64,000 bases of DNA, taken from positions 49,021,501 through 49,085,500 of the forward strand of contig NC_068558.1 in assembly GCF_022201045.2 (NCBI RefSeq). The letters run 5' to 3'. The stretch's first letter is position 1. Every line of letters starts with the position of its first letter. The translations under genes were made by a program, and so were the position numbers. The DNA comes from Citrus sinensis (lineage: Eukaryota > Streptophyta > Magnoliopsida > Sapindales > Rutaceae). This document shows positions 13,491 through 24,800 of this stretch, in pieces. The notes beneath the pieces were generated by a model. The model had not been told where the DNA came from. It did no database searches and was given only the letters and a program-made list of their open reading frames with translations.

Positions 13491-13837
13491 CAAGTTTCTT
13501 TCATTAGTTTCAAAAGCAATGTACATATATTTCGTTGTTTCAAGGCCACTCCACTGATTTTCTGAAGTTCGATGACAGAGAAGAACCAGTTGATTTTGGG
13601 TTAACAATTCTCACATAATTCAGTCCAGACAGATAATGCAGCTCTATTGTAGCTTAATGCCAAATTTCGCTTAAATTTGTAGTGCTCATGATTTCAACGA
13701 CCATACATCTTGTGGTTCATGTCCATTCTTGATTCATCAGAACAATGATCAATTTTACTGAGGATAAAATAGATACAGGTTCCATGATGGCTACAGAATA
13801 AATGAGAATGTGAAATACACGATATATAAACTAAGCA
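13491..13837. other. AHL 3' UTR and short gap to the kiwellin cluster
   Basis: This is the likely 3' UTR of the AHL gene followed by a short spacer. No other feature is seen. Confidence 0.4.
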
Positions 13838-14320
13838 GCAGTCCGTGTAATATTAAGGCCACCCATTGACTAAGAGGGATACCCAGTGCTTTTCGTTCAA
13901 CCTTGGGAGGCACCAACGCTGTTAGCACAAGGAGGTTGATAACTATGATCTTTATCACATCCCGTTGTTGAGTCGCATTCATCAACAACTGAAGTGCCAT
14001 CAGAGTGATGCCAGCTGTCACCTTCTGAGGGGACACCGCCATCTCTGCCTGCTTCAAAGCTGTTGAGAGTCAAGTAGGCTTTGGTATGGCTGGACACTGG
14101 CGGTGAACATTTGTACGTTGTGTAGAGCTTCCCTTTTAGACAACAATCTGAGTCATTCTCTGTGTTGCGTTGCCCAGATGGAGCCCCTTTTCCTCTTATA
14201 TTGCCGCTTGGACGACATTTTTGAGCTTCAATGTTTGAAAGAATTTGTTAAAAAGAGAATGGCTACAAGGAGAAGAAAAATTTTCAACCAAAAACTCTTC
14301 GTTCTCTTATCATTAAATGC
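13838..14320 (-). pseudogene. Kiwellin-like pseudogene, copy 1 (inverted)
   Basis: Read on the minus strand, 14229 downward encodes kiwellin-like sequence: a [11 protein letters not shown] segment, then [44 protein letters not shown] and [10 protein letters not shown]. Compared with the intact copies it has lost about 35 residues in the middle (the [21 protein letters not shown] block). One conserved Cys is Arg (GQRN where the others have GQCN). A signal-peptide-like stretch (KIFLLLVAILFL) survives only in a different frame upstream, and the C-terminal KALGIPLS piece is also out of frame. It is the only member on this strand, so it was probably inverted after duplication. Not expected to give a working protein. 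Confidence 0.85.
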
Positions 14321-15081
14321 TTGATGCAGAGCATACTTTAAGTGGATACACATAACCAGTATCAAACCAAATTGCCTAATTTTTGCTACGAGTTTTCAAT
14401 CTACTGTAGTCTTTACATGACTTCTTTGACTGGTACCTCCTGACTACTGGTGCTCTGTTAACATAACTGCTACGGCCCGATGAATTGCTGACAAATTTTG
14501 GATCCTAATCTCACCTTTTGTTTTCTTTTCGAGATTGTTTATGGTGAGAACAATCACGGTTATTTGACTGCTAGAGCATACAAGTTCCTAAAATAATTCT
14601 ATTGTATCATTGTTCTAGTGTTCTTGTCGTATATATTGACCGAATTATACTTACAGCTATATATGTTGACCATCATTTGTAAATTGTAACATAAACCTGA
14701 AGGGTATATATCAGTTGTTTCACAGAGGATTTTTGGTCAAGACTTGTTTAATACAAATGAACAAACTTAATTTGTCCCTGTTACTGATTCTTAGCATTGT
14801 TGCATCCTAAAAGGAATAGTCTCATTTTTATAATTTTCAGGTAGTAAAACCTACTTGGCACAAACTGTAATCAAAGCTTTTCTGTACGTAGGCTGGCATT
14901 AGTTTGCCTTCATCATGTCTCTACTCTCTACTCGATGCTTTCCAAATTCCAAAGGCCTCAAAATTGTCGGCTTTGGTCAATATATCCCTATAAATATCGT
15001 TTCACTAATTCCAGTTTTTCACTCCAAAATTGACCTACAAACTACAACCAAGAAAAATATATTAAGAGATCCAGGTCGAAG
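14321..15081. other. Spacer between kiwellin copies 1 and 2
   Basis: AT-rich non-coding DNA. Its last 110 bases carry the promoter elements of copy 2. No other feature is seen. Confidence 0.4.
14975..14996 (+). promoter_or_regulatory. TATA box and W-box-like element of kiwellin copy 2
   Basis: GGTCAA (14975-14980, reverse of the W-box core TTGACC) lies just upstream of TATAAATA (14989-14996), about 86 bases before the ATG at 15082. The same block, with the same spacing, precedes the intact copy at 16725. TATA function is likely; WRKY binding is inference from the motif. Confidence 0.55.
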
Positions 15082-15641
15082 ATGACGCGGCAATTTTGTG
15101 CTAGTGCTTTACTTCTTGTATGCATTATTTTTCTAGTTACATTGAGTACTAGTATTAGTGTTGAAGCTGGGACATGCATGGCCAGCAGCAAGATGAGCGG
15201 GAAAAAGCCTCCAACAGGGCAATGCAATCAAGAAAATGACTCAGATTGCTGCAAACAAGGCCTGCTTTACAGCATTTACAAATGCTCGCCCCAGGTGACA
15301 GGACACACAAAGGCAACATTAACACCCAACAGCTAGCTTTGAGAAAAACAGAGATGGCGGCGCCCCGTCTGAGTGTGACAAGCAGTACCATTCGGATCAT
15401 GAATTGGTGGTGGCCTTGTCATCTGGGTGGTACAACAAAGGCAGCAGATGCTTGAACTTTATCTATTAGCATCTACGGTAATGGAAATGGTGTTAAGGCT
15501 AAGGTTATTATTGACGAGAGTGACTCCGCAATGGGATGTGATTCTAGTCATGATTATCATCCTCTTTGCCCTAACAATGTTGTTGATGTTTCAAAAGCTG
15601 TGCGGAAAGCCTTGGGAGTCCCTGAAATTGATTTGAGTTGA
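15082..15641 (+). pseudogene. Kiwellin-like pseudogene, copy 2
   Basis: It starts with an intact signal peptide (about residues 1-30, MTRQFCASALLL..SVEA) and the mature N-terminus GTCMASSKMSGKKPP, and keeps QENDSDCCKQG and HTKATLT. The frame is then lost near NSFE. In another frame it continues as [17 protein letters not shown] and [16 protein letters not shown], meets a stop near 15464, and resumes with IYGNGNGVKAKV, DSAMGCDSSHDYHPLCPNN and KALGVPEIDLS. The conserved DECD is DESD. The promoter block and signal peptide are well preserved, so inactivation looks recent and the gene may still be transcribed. Intact proteins in this cluster have 186-189 residues. Confidence 0.88.
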
Positions 15642-16642
15642 ACCAAATATTTTTCTAGTCTTATGTTTTATCTCTCATTTTTTGTATAGTCATTCTTCAG
15701 TGCAGGCGCTTTTATTTTTTATTTTTTTATGCAGACATACTTTTAAACAGTAGATTTAAGAGAGTTAATTTTTAATTTTTAAATTATTATTACTTTCTCT
15801 TAAATTAATTTGCATAACAACATGTAACAACAAAATAATTGTTAAATCCAAAGTTTTTTTATTTTTTTTGCTAGAGATTTCACATCATGTCGCTATAACA
15901 ATCATCTTGTTTTTGTACTTGTTGTTTCGGCTTGTCATCACCTGATATTATTAATTAGTTTAATAAGATTTTGCATTAAAATTACAGTTGTTCTTTATGA
16001 GATCTTATGATGATAATTGTTTTGATCCTATCTCCCTCTTTTTACTTAATTAATTGCTTTTGTATGAACAATGAAGTAAGATTCCTTCTTTTCTTTTTTT
16101 GTTTTATATTCATGAGCTTTGTTAGATTAATTCCATTGAATTTATCATCGAGGTAGATGTAAGATTCGAGCTACTTCCCACATATAAATTGAGTATACTT
16201 CACCAATGATCATTCGTCTACATCTATAACATTAAATGGAAAAGCGATATCAATTATAATAAAAAACAAATTTTAGATACAAAATGTAAATTTCATGGTA
16301 AACAGTATTATATATTTGAAGATTCTCATGTATAGATGTTTATACATTTATTTTTAAAATGCAACATCGATGATGTAACTCTTAATTTATACAAATTAAG
16401 AGTTATTTTTAAAAAAATATAATATTATAATAAAACCAGTGGCTCAAGATTTATGATTTTTTTTTTTTAATCCAGACTAATGAAGAACAACTTGTCGTAA
16501 CATGTGAAAAAAGCAACAAATTAGAAAACCTCAAAATTATCACTTCAAATGACGTCTATGTAGCTCTTTGTTGTCGGTATATATTGATTGTAACTATTGT
16601 TTCTTGAAACTGCCAGAAACTTTGAATTAAATAGTCGGGTTT
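15642..16642. other. Spacer between kiwellin copies 2 and 3
   Basis: AT-rich, with homopolymer tracts and no coding frame of note. A plausible 3' UTR of copy 2 occupies the first 100 bases. Confidence 0.4.
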
Positions 16643-16664
16643 GGTCAAAATATCCCTATAAATA
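16643..16664 (+). promoter_or_regulatory. TATA box and W-box-like element of kiwellin copy 3
   Basis: GGTCAA (16643-16648) sits eight bases upstream of TATAAATA (16657-16664), 61 bases before the ATG at 16725. The surrounding 70 bases align closely with the block before copy 2, so the proximal promoter was duplicated along with the gene. Confidence 0.6.
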
Positions 16665-16724
16665 GCGTGTCACAAACCCAAGTTTGCCACACCAAAACTA
16701 GCAAGCAAGCAAATTATTATAAAC

Positions 16725-17294
16725 ATGAAGAAGCAAGTTTGTGCTAGCAATATTATCCTTGTAATTGTTAGCATTGTTTTTCTGGTAACATATGGGAGCG
16801 TTGAAGCAGGGACATGTAAGCCCAGTGGGAAGATTAGAGGGAAAAAGCCTCCACCAGGACAATGCAACAAAGAAAATAACTCAGATTGCTGCAAAGAAGG
16901 CAAGCTTTACACCATTTACCGATGTTCACCACCAGTGACCGGTCACACAAAGGCAACGTTGACCATCAACAGCTTCGAGAAAAATGGGGAAGGTGGCGGC
17001 CCATCTGAGTGTGACAACAAGTACCATTCAGACGATGACCCGGTTGTGGCATTGTCAACTGGATGGTACAATAAAGGCAGCCGATGCTTGAACTATATTA
17101 ACATTTATGGTAATGGCAAAAGTGTTAAGGCTAAAGTTGTTGATGAGTGTGACTCCACAGTGGGGTGTGATTCTGTTCACGACTATCAACCTCCCTGCCC
17201 TAACAATATTGTTGACGGATCCAAAGCTGTTTGGAAAGCCCTAGGAGTCCCTACATCTCGGGGTGAATTGGATATTCATTGGTCTGATGCTTGA
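16725..17294 (+). CDS. Kiwellin-like / ripening-related secreted protein, copy 3
   Basis: A single-exon gene of 189 residues. A signal peptide (about 1-28, hydrophobic [13 protein letters not shown], then SVEA) directs secretion to the apoplast or vacuole. The mature protein begins [19 protein letters not shown] and has ten cysteines, pairing likely as disulfides. The core (about residues 60-189) is the double-psi beta-barrel kiwellin fold, with family signatures [50 protein letters not shown] and [15 protein letters not shown]. The extra N-terminal Cys-rich 'kissper' module of kiwifruit kiwellin is absent, so this is the short ripening-related form. Maize kiwellins bind and inhibit a secreted fungal chorismate mutase; a defence role here is inference. 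One of two intact members of a five-copy cluster. Confidence 0.95.
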   Translation: MKKQVCASNIILVIVSIVFLVTYGSVEAGTCKPSGKIRGKKPPPGQCNKENNSDCCKEGKLYTIYRCSPPVTGHTKATLTINSFEKNGEGGGPSECDNKYHSDDDPVVALSTGWYNKGSRCLNYINIYGNGKSVKAKVVDECDSTVGCDSVHDYQPPCPNNIVDGSKAVWKALGVPTSRGELDIHWSDA

Positions 17295-17351
17295 TGCCTA
17301 TTTCTCATCAAATATATGTGCTTATGATGGTTATATTTGCTGCTTTTCCAG

Positions 17352-17517
17352 CCCCTCACCATAGCTCGATCGGTTGGCCATAAATGCTTTTTATGTCCAC
17401 AATCGCCCGAGTTTGAGTCCGAATAATAATAAAGAATAAATGTTGGTGTTTAATGGGCGGTGAAGATTCTCATCCTCATCCAAACCCCCTTCTCTGTTTT
17501 TTTTTTTTTTTTTTTTT
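17352..17517 (+). mobile_element. tRNA-derived SINE in the 3' region of kiwellin copy 3
   Basis: The segment opens with a tRNA-like head: box A-like TAGCTCGATCGGTTGG (17362-17377) and box B-like AGTTTGAGTCC (17410-17420, close to GGTTCGANTCC). A short body follows, then a 21-base T run (17497-17517). A tRNA-type internal promoter with a T-rich tail fits plant SINEs such as the Au family. The 3' flank of the intact paralogue at 20492 has the matching sequences on both sides (..ATGATG.. and ..TCCTCCATGTATT) but not this segment, which supports insertion. I could not fix a clear target duplication. Confidence 0.7.
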
Positions 17518-18299
17518 GAAGAAAATTTATACTCATTTATAATCCTCCATGTATTGATAATTGTAATGAGAATTTGTGTTTCTTTTCTTTTTCTTTCAGA
17601 TTCATTCTATCCTTTCTTTTTCTGAAGTTGATGCATGCACGCTATAAGGTTTGCTATGAAGTTTTAAGTATTAATGTAATATAAACAGCTTTAATCTTTT
17701 TTTCAGATAAGTTGTACCCAATATCACAGCATGGATTGGTGTAATTTTCCGAAGAAATTGTGATGATAATAATCTAATGTTGATTTAATTTTGTGACGGA
17801 TGATCAAGATTTTCTTTTGATCTAAGTTTCTTCAGAGCAAAATACAAAGTGATTGACAATTAATTAGCAGAGTAGTTAAATCTAACTATTTAAAGATACA
17901 TTTTTGAGGTCTTGATAGCTACTTCATTTCAGTTACTCGATTTAATATGTATTGCTTTGCACTGGCAATTAAGTAGGATACCGTCCTTACTAGGTTTTGA
18001 TACTGAATTTCGTTAGACACGATTGAATTTAGAAAATGCTGCGGCCATAGGATTCTAAAGGAATATCTTTTTAAGTTGAATTCACCAATGAAACCGGTAG
18101 AAAATCTTATCTATATGTATATAGATTCCACCTGTTCCTTACAATTTTCCCTGATTCATGTACCTCATTGTGTTAGTGATGTGATATTTTTAACGAATGC
18201 TATACTTTATTTCACTACTAAGACAACCTCAAAATTATCACTACAAATAAATTTGCACAACACATAAATTATCCTCATTATATAAATTTGCACAACACG
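17518..18299. other. Rest of copy 3's 3' region and spacer
   Basis: Non-coding. The TCCTCCATGTATT block just after the SINE matches the 3' UTR of copy 5. No other feature is supported; the short open frame near 18076 is random. Confidence 0.4.
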
Positions 18300-18474
18300 A
18301 GCTTGCTTTAGTTTTCTTTATTTTCTTGTTGTTTGCTTTATTTTTCTTGTAATTTCATTTGGCGTTAAAGCTAAGACTTGCAAGCCCAGTGGCAAAATAT
18401 GTGGCAAAAAACCACGTAGAGGAAAACGCAAAAACGATTCAGTGTTGCATTGGAGGCAAATATATTATCCCCCA

Positions 18475-18509
<35 letters not shown>

Positions 18510-19063
18510 AGTATTTTTCTAATGCGGATACTCTCATTTTTTTTTTCTTACGAACACGCTGTTAAATTATGTTAACTCTCTTAAACCGCACGGTTTAAGA
18601 GCGTGTCAGCATTTACAAAAATGTGGGGTGCCCGTGCCTGAGAGTTAGTGTGTATATACCTATATATATAAACACACAAACACAATTGTTCACCCCGCTA
18701 TAACTGTACCCATTACTGGGTACCCAAAGGTAAAACATTAACACTAAACAGCTTCAAAAAAAATGAAACAGTTGTGGCATTATATCAGCTTACAGGATGG
18801 TTCAAAAAGATTAAGAGGAGATGCTTCAAGTAAATTAACAATTAATATTACCATTATGCATGGTAATGGAAAAGAGTTAGAGCTATATAATTAGGTCGTC
18901 GATGAATGTGACTTGACCCCGATCACGATTGCCGTCTGATTTATGATTTATGATATATATTTACATTGTTAACGCATCAAAAAGCTGTATGGAAGGGCTT
19001 TGGGGATCCAATGCCTGAAAATCAGTGGGGTGGCTTGAATATACTGACTGGGCTGATGCTTGA
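18300..19063 (+). pseudogene. Kiwellin-like pseudogene, copy 4, heavily decayed
   Basis: The start of the mature protein is recognisable at 18361 ([18 protein letters not shown]) after a damaged signal-peptide remnant. Around 18475-18700 the gene is interrupted by CA and TA microsatellites and a small inverted-repeat insertion. Beyond it, scattered pieces remain in different frames: a TGYPKV-like segment, QLTGWFKK, HGNGKELE, VVDECDLTP, and finally a WADA-like C-terminus with a stop at 19063. Many frame breaks and deletions make this the oldest dead member of the cluster. Confidence 0.8.
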
Positions 19064-20491
19064 TTTTCAGTTTTATCATACTCATATATGTATGTCATGT
19101 TGTATATAGGGCACAACGACAAAAATTACGTTTAACAAAATTAATTAACCATCTTCAAACTAATTAACATTCTAACATCCAACAGAAATCCCCATTGTGA
19201 AAACGTTAATGATATTCATTCTTTGAATGATAATTCAATCTTTTTCAAAAGACAGTTTTGAAATCAATTGATTAGTTCTGTTACGACTTATCTAGCTACT
19301 TTTGATTAAAGACTGGAATTACCCTATAAAAAAAGTGATCCAGTATAGTACTCTAATATTTGTTAACATTTTAAATCTAGGGACGTTTTAGTAGGTTATG
19401 AATATGATCAGGGGAAATTATTGATTTCACTAAATATCGGAGGTAATTATTTTTTTTAATTTGTAATCTTGTTGTCTCAATGAGTTAGTTTAAAGATCAA
19501 TCAATATAGAAACAAGGTAATGGTCTTCTTGCTAGTTTATGTCACATATATGGTATATTTACGTGAGGCAGCATATATAAATCATTCTAATTATTTTATA
19601 TTTAATCAGATTAATACGTGATTAGTGTCAAATATTAAAAGTCAATTTTAATAGATTTTTTTTATTATGTGATCAAATATTATGTTATTGAGTTTAATTT
19701 TTTTACCTTATACATTATTATACTATGGACAAGTATAATTTTTAATTATGTTATTTTAGCGATGAACAATTTTGTACTGGTACATAAAGAATTCTTACAC
19801 CCATTTTATGGTATATACATAACTTTGGCCCATCGAGAATTACTATGTAGTCATTTGATGCCAAGAGTGTAGAAATCTCTCTCTCGTTCTTGTTTTGCTA
19901 GCATGTGTGTGTGTGGGCTGATTGTTGTAGCTTCAAGCTTGAGTTAAAGGCAACAAGATACAGCAGAAGCCAGAGGCTGTAACAGGAGCTGAGCAGCATC
20001 ATTGATCATGGCCAATCAATGTACATGATCTTGTCTCTCTCTGGTTCGTGTGTGAATCGTAATGCAAGATCATGGGATTCTAAAAATAAATTATTGCAGC
20101 AATATACTGATAATAATACAATATATATCTTTTGGTTCTGATTATTGTGCCTCCGGTAAGACAAAACACATATATATCACATAGCATAAGCACTTTCTTT
20201 AAGTTGACTTCACTATGAACATCTCACAATAAAATCTAAATCAAGGTTCTTGTAATATTAGAATACAAAAAAACACTCCAAGGCTTTATCACCTACGTTA
20301 TCTTTAATAATTAATGGATCTAATTCTTAAAACTCTGACTGCAAAAATGGCGTAAATATTACATTAAGTAATAAAATTTTGCATATTCATGTAACCTCTA
20401 TTATATATACGGCCTATTGCATTTTAAAGTCCTTCACCAAACCTATTATATTACAACAGATTCACAAAGCAAAAGAAGAGAAATATACAAA
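19064..20491. other. Spacer between kiwellin copies 4 and 5
   Basis: AT-rich non-coding DNA. A TTGAC core at about 20202 and a TATATATA stretch at about 20401 may belong to the promoter of copy 5; its promoter does not share the block seen at copies 2 and 3. No gene is supported. Confidence 0.4.
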
Positions 20492-21052
20492 ATGAAGAAG
20501 CAACTTTCCTCTTGTGTTGTTCTTCTCATTTGCGTTCTTGCACTAGTGTCATTGGGTGTTGAAGCTGGTACTTGTAACCCCAGTGGCAAGATAAGAGGGA
20601 AAAAGCCTCCACCAGGACAGTGCAATCAAGAAAACTACTCCGATTGCTGCAAACAAGGCAAGCTTTACAGCATTTTCAGATGTTCACCAACGGTGACGGG
20701 TCACACAAAGGCAACATTAACACTCAACAGCTTCCAGAAAGGCGGGGATGGCGGTGGCCCATCTGAATGTGACAACCAGTACCATTCAGATGATGAACCA
20801 GTTGTGGCACTGTCAACTGGATGGTACAACAAAGGCAGCAGGTGCTTGAACTATATTAACATCTACGGTAATGGAAATAGTGTCAAGGCTAAAGTTGTCG
20901 ATGAGTGTGACTCCACAATGGGATGTGATTCCGATCATGATTATCAGCCTCCATGCCGAAACAATATTGTTGATGCATCAAAAGCTGTTTGGGAAGCCCT
21001 GGGAGTGCCTCAAAGTAAGGGTGAAATGGAAATATATTGGTCTGATGCTTGA
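20492..21052 (+). CDS. Kiwellin-like / ripening-related secreted protein, copy 5
   Basis: An intronless gene of 186 residues. The frame is open further upstream, but I start at 20492 because this ATG opens a proper signal peptide ([24 protein letters not shown]) aligned with the MKKQ start of copy 3. The mature protein begins [19 protein letters not shown] and keeps all ten cysteines plus the family blocks ([70 protein letters not shown] end). It differs from copy 3 at scattered residues only. Role as for copy 3: a secreted barrel protein, probably stress- or defence-linked, with no catalytic activity known for the family. The 3' UTR lacks the SINE found in copy 3. Confidence 0.95.
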   Translation: MKKQLSSCVVLLICVLALVSLGVEAGTCNPSGKIRGKKPPPGQCNQENYSDCCKQGKLYSIFRCSPTVTGHTKATLTLNSFQKGGDGGGPSECDNQYHSDDEPVVALSTGWYNKGSRCLNYINIYGNGNSVKAKVVDECDSTMGCDSDHDYQPPCRNNIVDASKAVWEALGVPQSKGEMEIYWSDA

Positions 21053-21840
21053 TTCTCACGATGTTTGTGATACTATGATGCTTTTATTAACTCCTGTTTA
21101 CTTCATAGTCCTCCATGTATTATTCGTATTGTAATGAAAGTTTGTGTTACTGTTCGTTTTCTTTTAATTTTACTTTCTCCTTTCGTTTGAAGTTGGTGCG
21201 TAAAATTTTATGTATTTATATATATTAAAACTGCTTCAAATTTTCTTTAGTTAAAACTCTGTATCACTGTACGGATCAGTGATATTCTCTGTAAGAACTA
21301 AGAACTACAACACAATTGTCTCCAAGAATCTAACACCTCGATAAACTAAATTGGAGGCAACCAACATTCAAAGAGTCGACCAAAATAACGCTTGTTCCCT
21401 TTAGCGAGACAGCGACTTCTGCAATCGGCAAAATAAAAATGAGAAGGAAGAAAATTTTCTGTGGTCAATTGCTAATATGATACAAAAAGAAATTTAGTTA
21501 GATCAGCCTTGTACTTTTTCTATTCTTTTAATTCAAAACTTAAGCTGCACAGATTATAGTGCAGTAGATGTCTAAAACAAGACGCTGAGAAAGAAAGAGA
21601 TATATCACATGTCTAATGCTCTTCATAACCTTATAAATACAATGGCATTGGAGTTTAGTGCTAGATATGTTGGAAACACAAGATTTATATAATTAATCTC
21701 AAATTAAGTATATGAACATATGTCTTAATTACTTCCAGGATCAGTAAACAAGTAAAGAAGCCAAAGCTTTACAAGCACCACTATCAAAACCAGAATTTGA
21801 CACTAGTAAAACAAACTTAGCCAGTGACACCAATAACCCA
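21053..21840. other. Convergent intergenic gap: kiwellin copy 5 and MCTP 3' ends
   Basis: This holds the 3' UTR of copy 5 (first 200 bases) and, reading leftward, the 3' UTR of the MCTP gene. No other feature is seen. Confidence 0.4.
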
Positions 21841-24800
21841 TCAAAGCATACTATCAGTTCTAGCCGGAAGCCGCCTGAAGAAATTAATTGGTGCAGAGGG
21901 TGTCTTATGCCGGAACCTGGGATGCCTCATGATATAACATCCAGCTAAAAGAGCAAGCACCTGGAAAGGTGTCACATACAACACAACAGCAGCCACAAGA
22001 CAGAAAATCACAAATATAGCTGCGGCCCGAGGATCCCGCCAGCTCAATAGCGCTTGAATTCGCTCTCCTTGAGTAGCTACATCACCCACGACTGTCTGTA
22101 TCCTTCCAGCCACACTCCTGAGCCGATCATACCTCATGCGAACTATGTCAGGACTCCTTGTTGTAGGAAATGTGTCGAACTCCTCATCTAGCTCATCAGG
22201 GTGCACTGCATCTGCATACGAGATTCTCGTGTTCATGTGAGGAGGGTATCTTGGACGATAACGGTAATTCCAAAGCCCAATCATGAACATGTACAGAAAT
22301 ACAGTTGGCAAAATCAGTTCTGGGAAATACACAAGCATCACAAAGAGAATATGTACTAGAACTGTCGTAATAGGATTCCTCCACATGCAAACTTCCCCAA
22401 ACCATTTTCCAGCAGCAAATAATCCTGAGAAAACTGACATCAGTCTGAAAAAATTTGCCTTGCTGCGCCTCATGCTCCAGAGATGAGAGTCCACGTCGGA
22501 CATGTACTCAACTACTTCCTTCCTCAGAGGAGGTTCTGCCCTACTAAGTCGAGCTGCCACAATGTTGACAGCCTGGTGACGCAACATATCCTGTTGAGCC
22601 ATGGTCAATGGCCTGACATAGTGCATCTTCGGCAAGAGGGGTCGTGAGTATAGAAACATCATGTTTGCAAATGATGTATAAGAAAACCGTATTGCCAGAT
22701 GCAATTCACCCATCTTCTTGACACCAGAGGGGTGGAGCACTAGAAGGGGATAAGAGTGTGTATATACACGACCAGTTTCAAGAGTAGAGATTCTAATCCG
22801 AACCTTACCAATTTTCACGTCTTTGCTACCACTTGAACCACCAATATGGCTGTTATCAAAAACTCCCACGGTAAGAACTGTGGCTGGATCATAGACTTCC
22901 CAGGTGTACTGCTCATTATATTTCGCGCTCAAGCTATTAATTATGGTTCGAGTTCTAACCCATTTGTGACCATACTTTGCAACACAATATGTGTCAGCCG
23001 TGCCTCTTCCATCTCTTGTTTTCATCGGGTGGAGGCCATCGGCATTTAGAATGCCAAGCTCCAACACACCAATAGATGGTTTCCAGAGCTGCTTTGCTGT
23101 TGGTCGGAGATCACTGCTGTAGTGAGTTGACTCATCAAGCACATGGTAACCTCCATCAAGACACACACGAAGATGCAGTCTACTAGAGAACTTATCTTTC
23201 TTTGCATTATCTCCATCCAACGCAGCTGAGACGGACTTTTCAAGATTGAACCACCTGGTGTGGACAATGCGGTCATCAGCACGCTTCTCAACAGAGTGCA
23301 ATGGTATCACAACCTTACCGATAGTCTCATCTTTATTGGGGCCCACACGATCTTCAACTGTGAGAATCAGGTGATCCTCAAATGGTTCAGAAGCAACAAA
23401 CATCATATCCTCATTCCAAACTGGATTCAGAGTTCGAGATTGAACAGATTTTGTCTTTAGAACCTGGTTACCAATCTGCACTTTAACATATGCGTCAGGA
23501 AACCGATTCTTGTCAGATATGACAAGATCTTGTGCCTCCATCACATTAACACGGACATACCATAGTCTTGGAGAATGATAAACTTTAGACCGGATGTGTG
23601 TGGAGACATTTGAAGGACTATCAGTGGGAGTAACAGCGTCTGAATGCCATGCATCAGGAAAAGCCTCATCAGCTTGCGTACCATACCAGACAGCAAGCAT
23701 CAGTTCACCCTTTTTCTTCTCCCCTTTCCTGTCTTCAAGACGATACCACTCTGCAGCTAATGGACTATCAGGTGGAACTCGTGTGGGAACCTCGTTCAGA
23801 TCAAACCTGACCAATCCAACATAATCATCCTTCACCACATCCTTATCCTTGACAGCAACTTCCAGCACAGATGACTGAATCCTCTCCCGCGAAAAGGCGA
23901 ACACTTCATTCCACTCAGGATTCTGTTTCTTCTCATAGTACTTTGTAATCCCTTTGTAGTTCCCAACCTTTACTTCAACAAATGGGTCAAGACTCCCAGT
24001 CACATCCTTGGAAGGAAGGTCACGGGCTTTCACAACTCGTACAAAAAGGTACCGCATCTGCTCAACAAGATCATAGGTGCTAGCTCGCAAGTCACCACGC
24101 ACAACTCGCCCTCCAATAACTTGTCCCCCTCCAAGAAAAGGACTTGTTTCTTTAAGTGCATAATCAGTAGGTTGTGAAGATAACCCTGAGTATGTATGCA
24201 CAATTTTAGAAGCTTGTGGTTCAGATTTCATCTCATAAGCACCATAATTCATTGATGGCTGTGCTGCAGATGGGGATGAATGTTGCTGTTGTTGCGAGAT
24301 ATTTGCATTTGGAAGATGATGAAATGTGTGTCTTCTCCGAGCTTTATCATCTGAGAATGGGTCAGGCGCTGAGCTTGGAACTTGTTCTGGTGCTTGAGAT
24401 TTGGTTGAGCGCAAATCTGAATGCCCAAATGATTCCATTGCAGGAAGAGGGTTTGAAGATCTTATTGATGGGTCATCAGTAACAAAAACTTTCAATCCAA
24501 GCTCTCCTTTAACACGAGAAAAGATGCTACGCTTCTCCAGAGGATAATGTAAAACAACAGCATCAGAATAAGGGACGAATGACGTTCCAGTAAGACGGAC
24601 TTTACCAAGGAAAGATTTGGAGTTGGTTGTTCTATTATGATTGTAGACGTAGGCATCAAGAGCAAGGTTTGATAGATTGTGGGGATCAGAAATGTTGAAG
24701 TAGAAACTTTCATTCCAAACAGGAGTGAGATCTTTCTCCTTGGTGGTTGTGCGGAATTTCTGACCATCAAAATGGAGCTCCACAAAAGCATTGGATGAGC

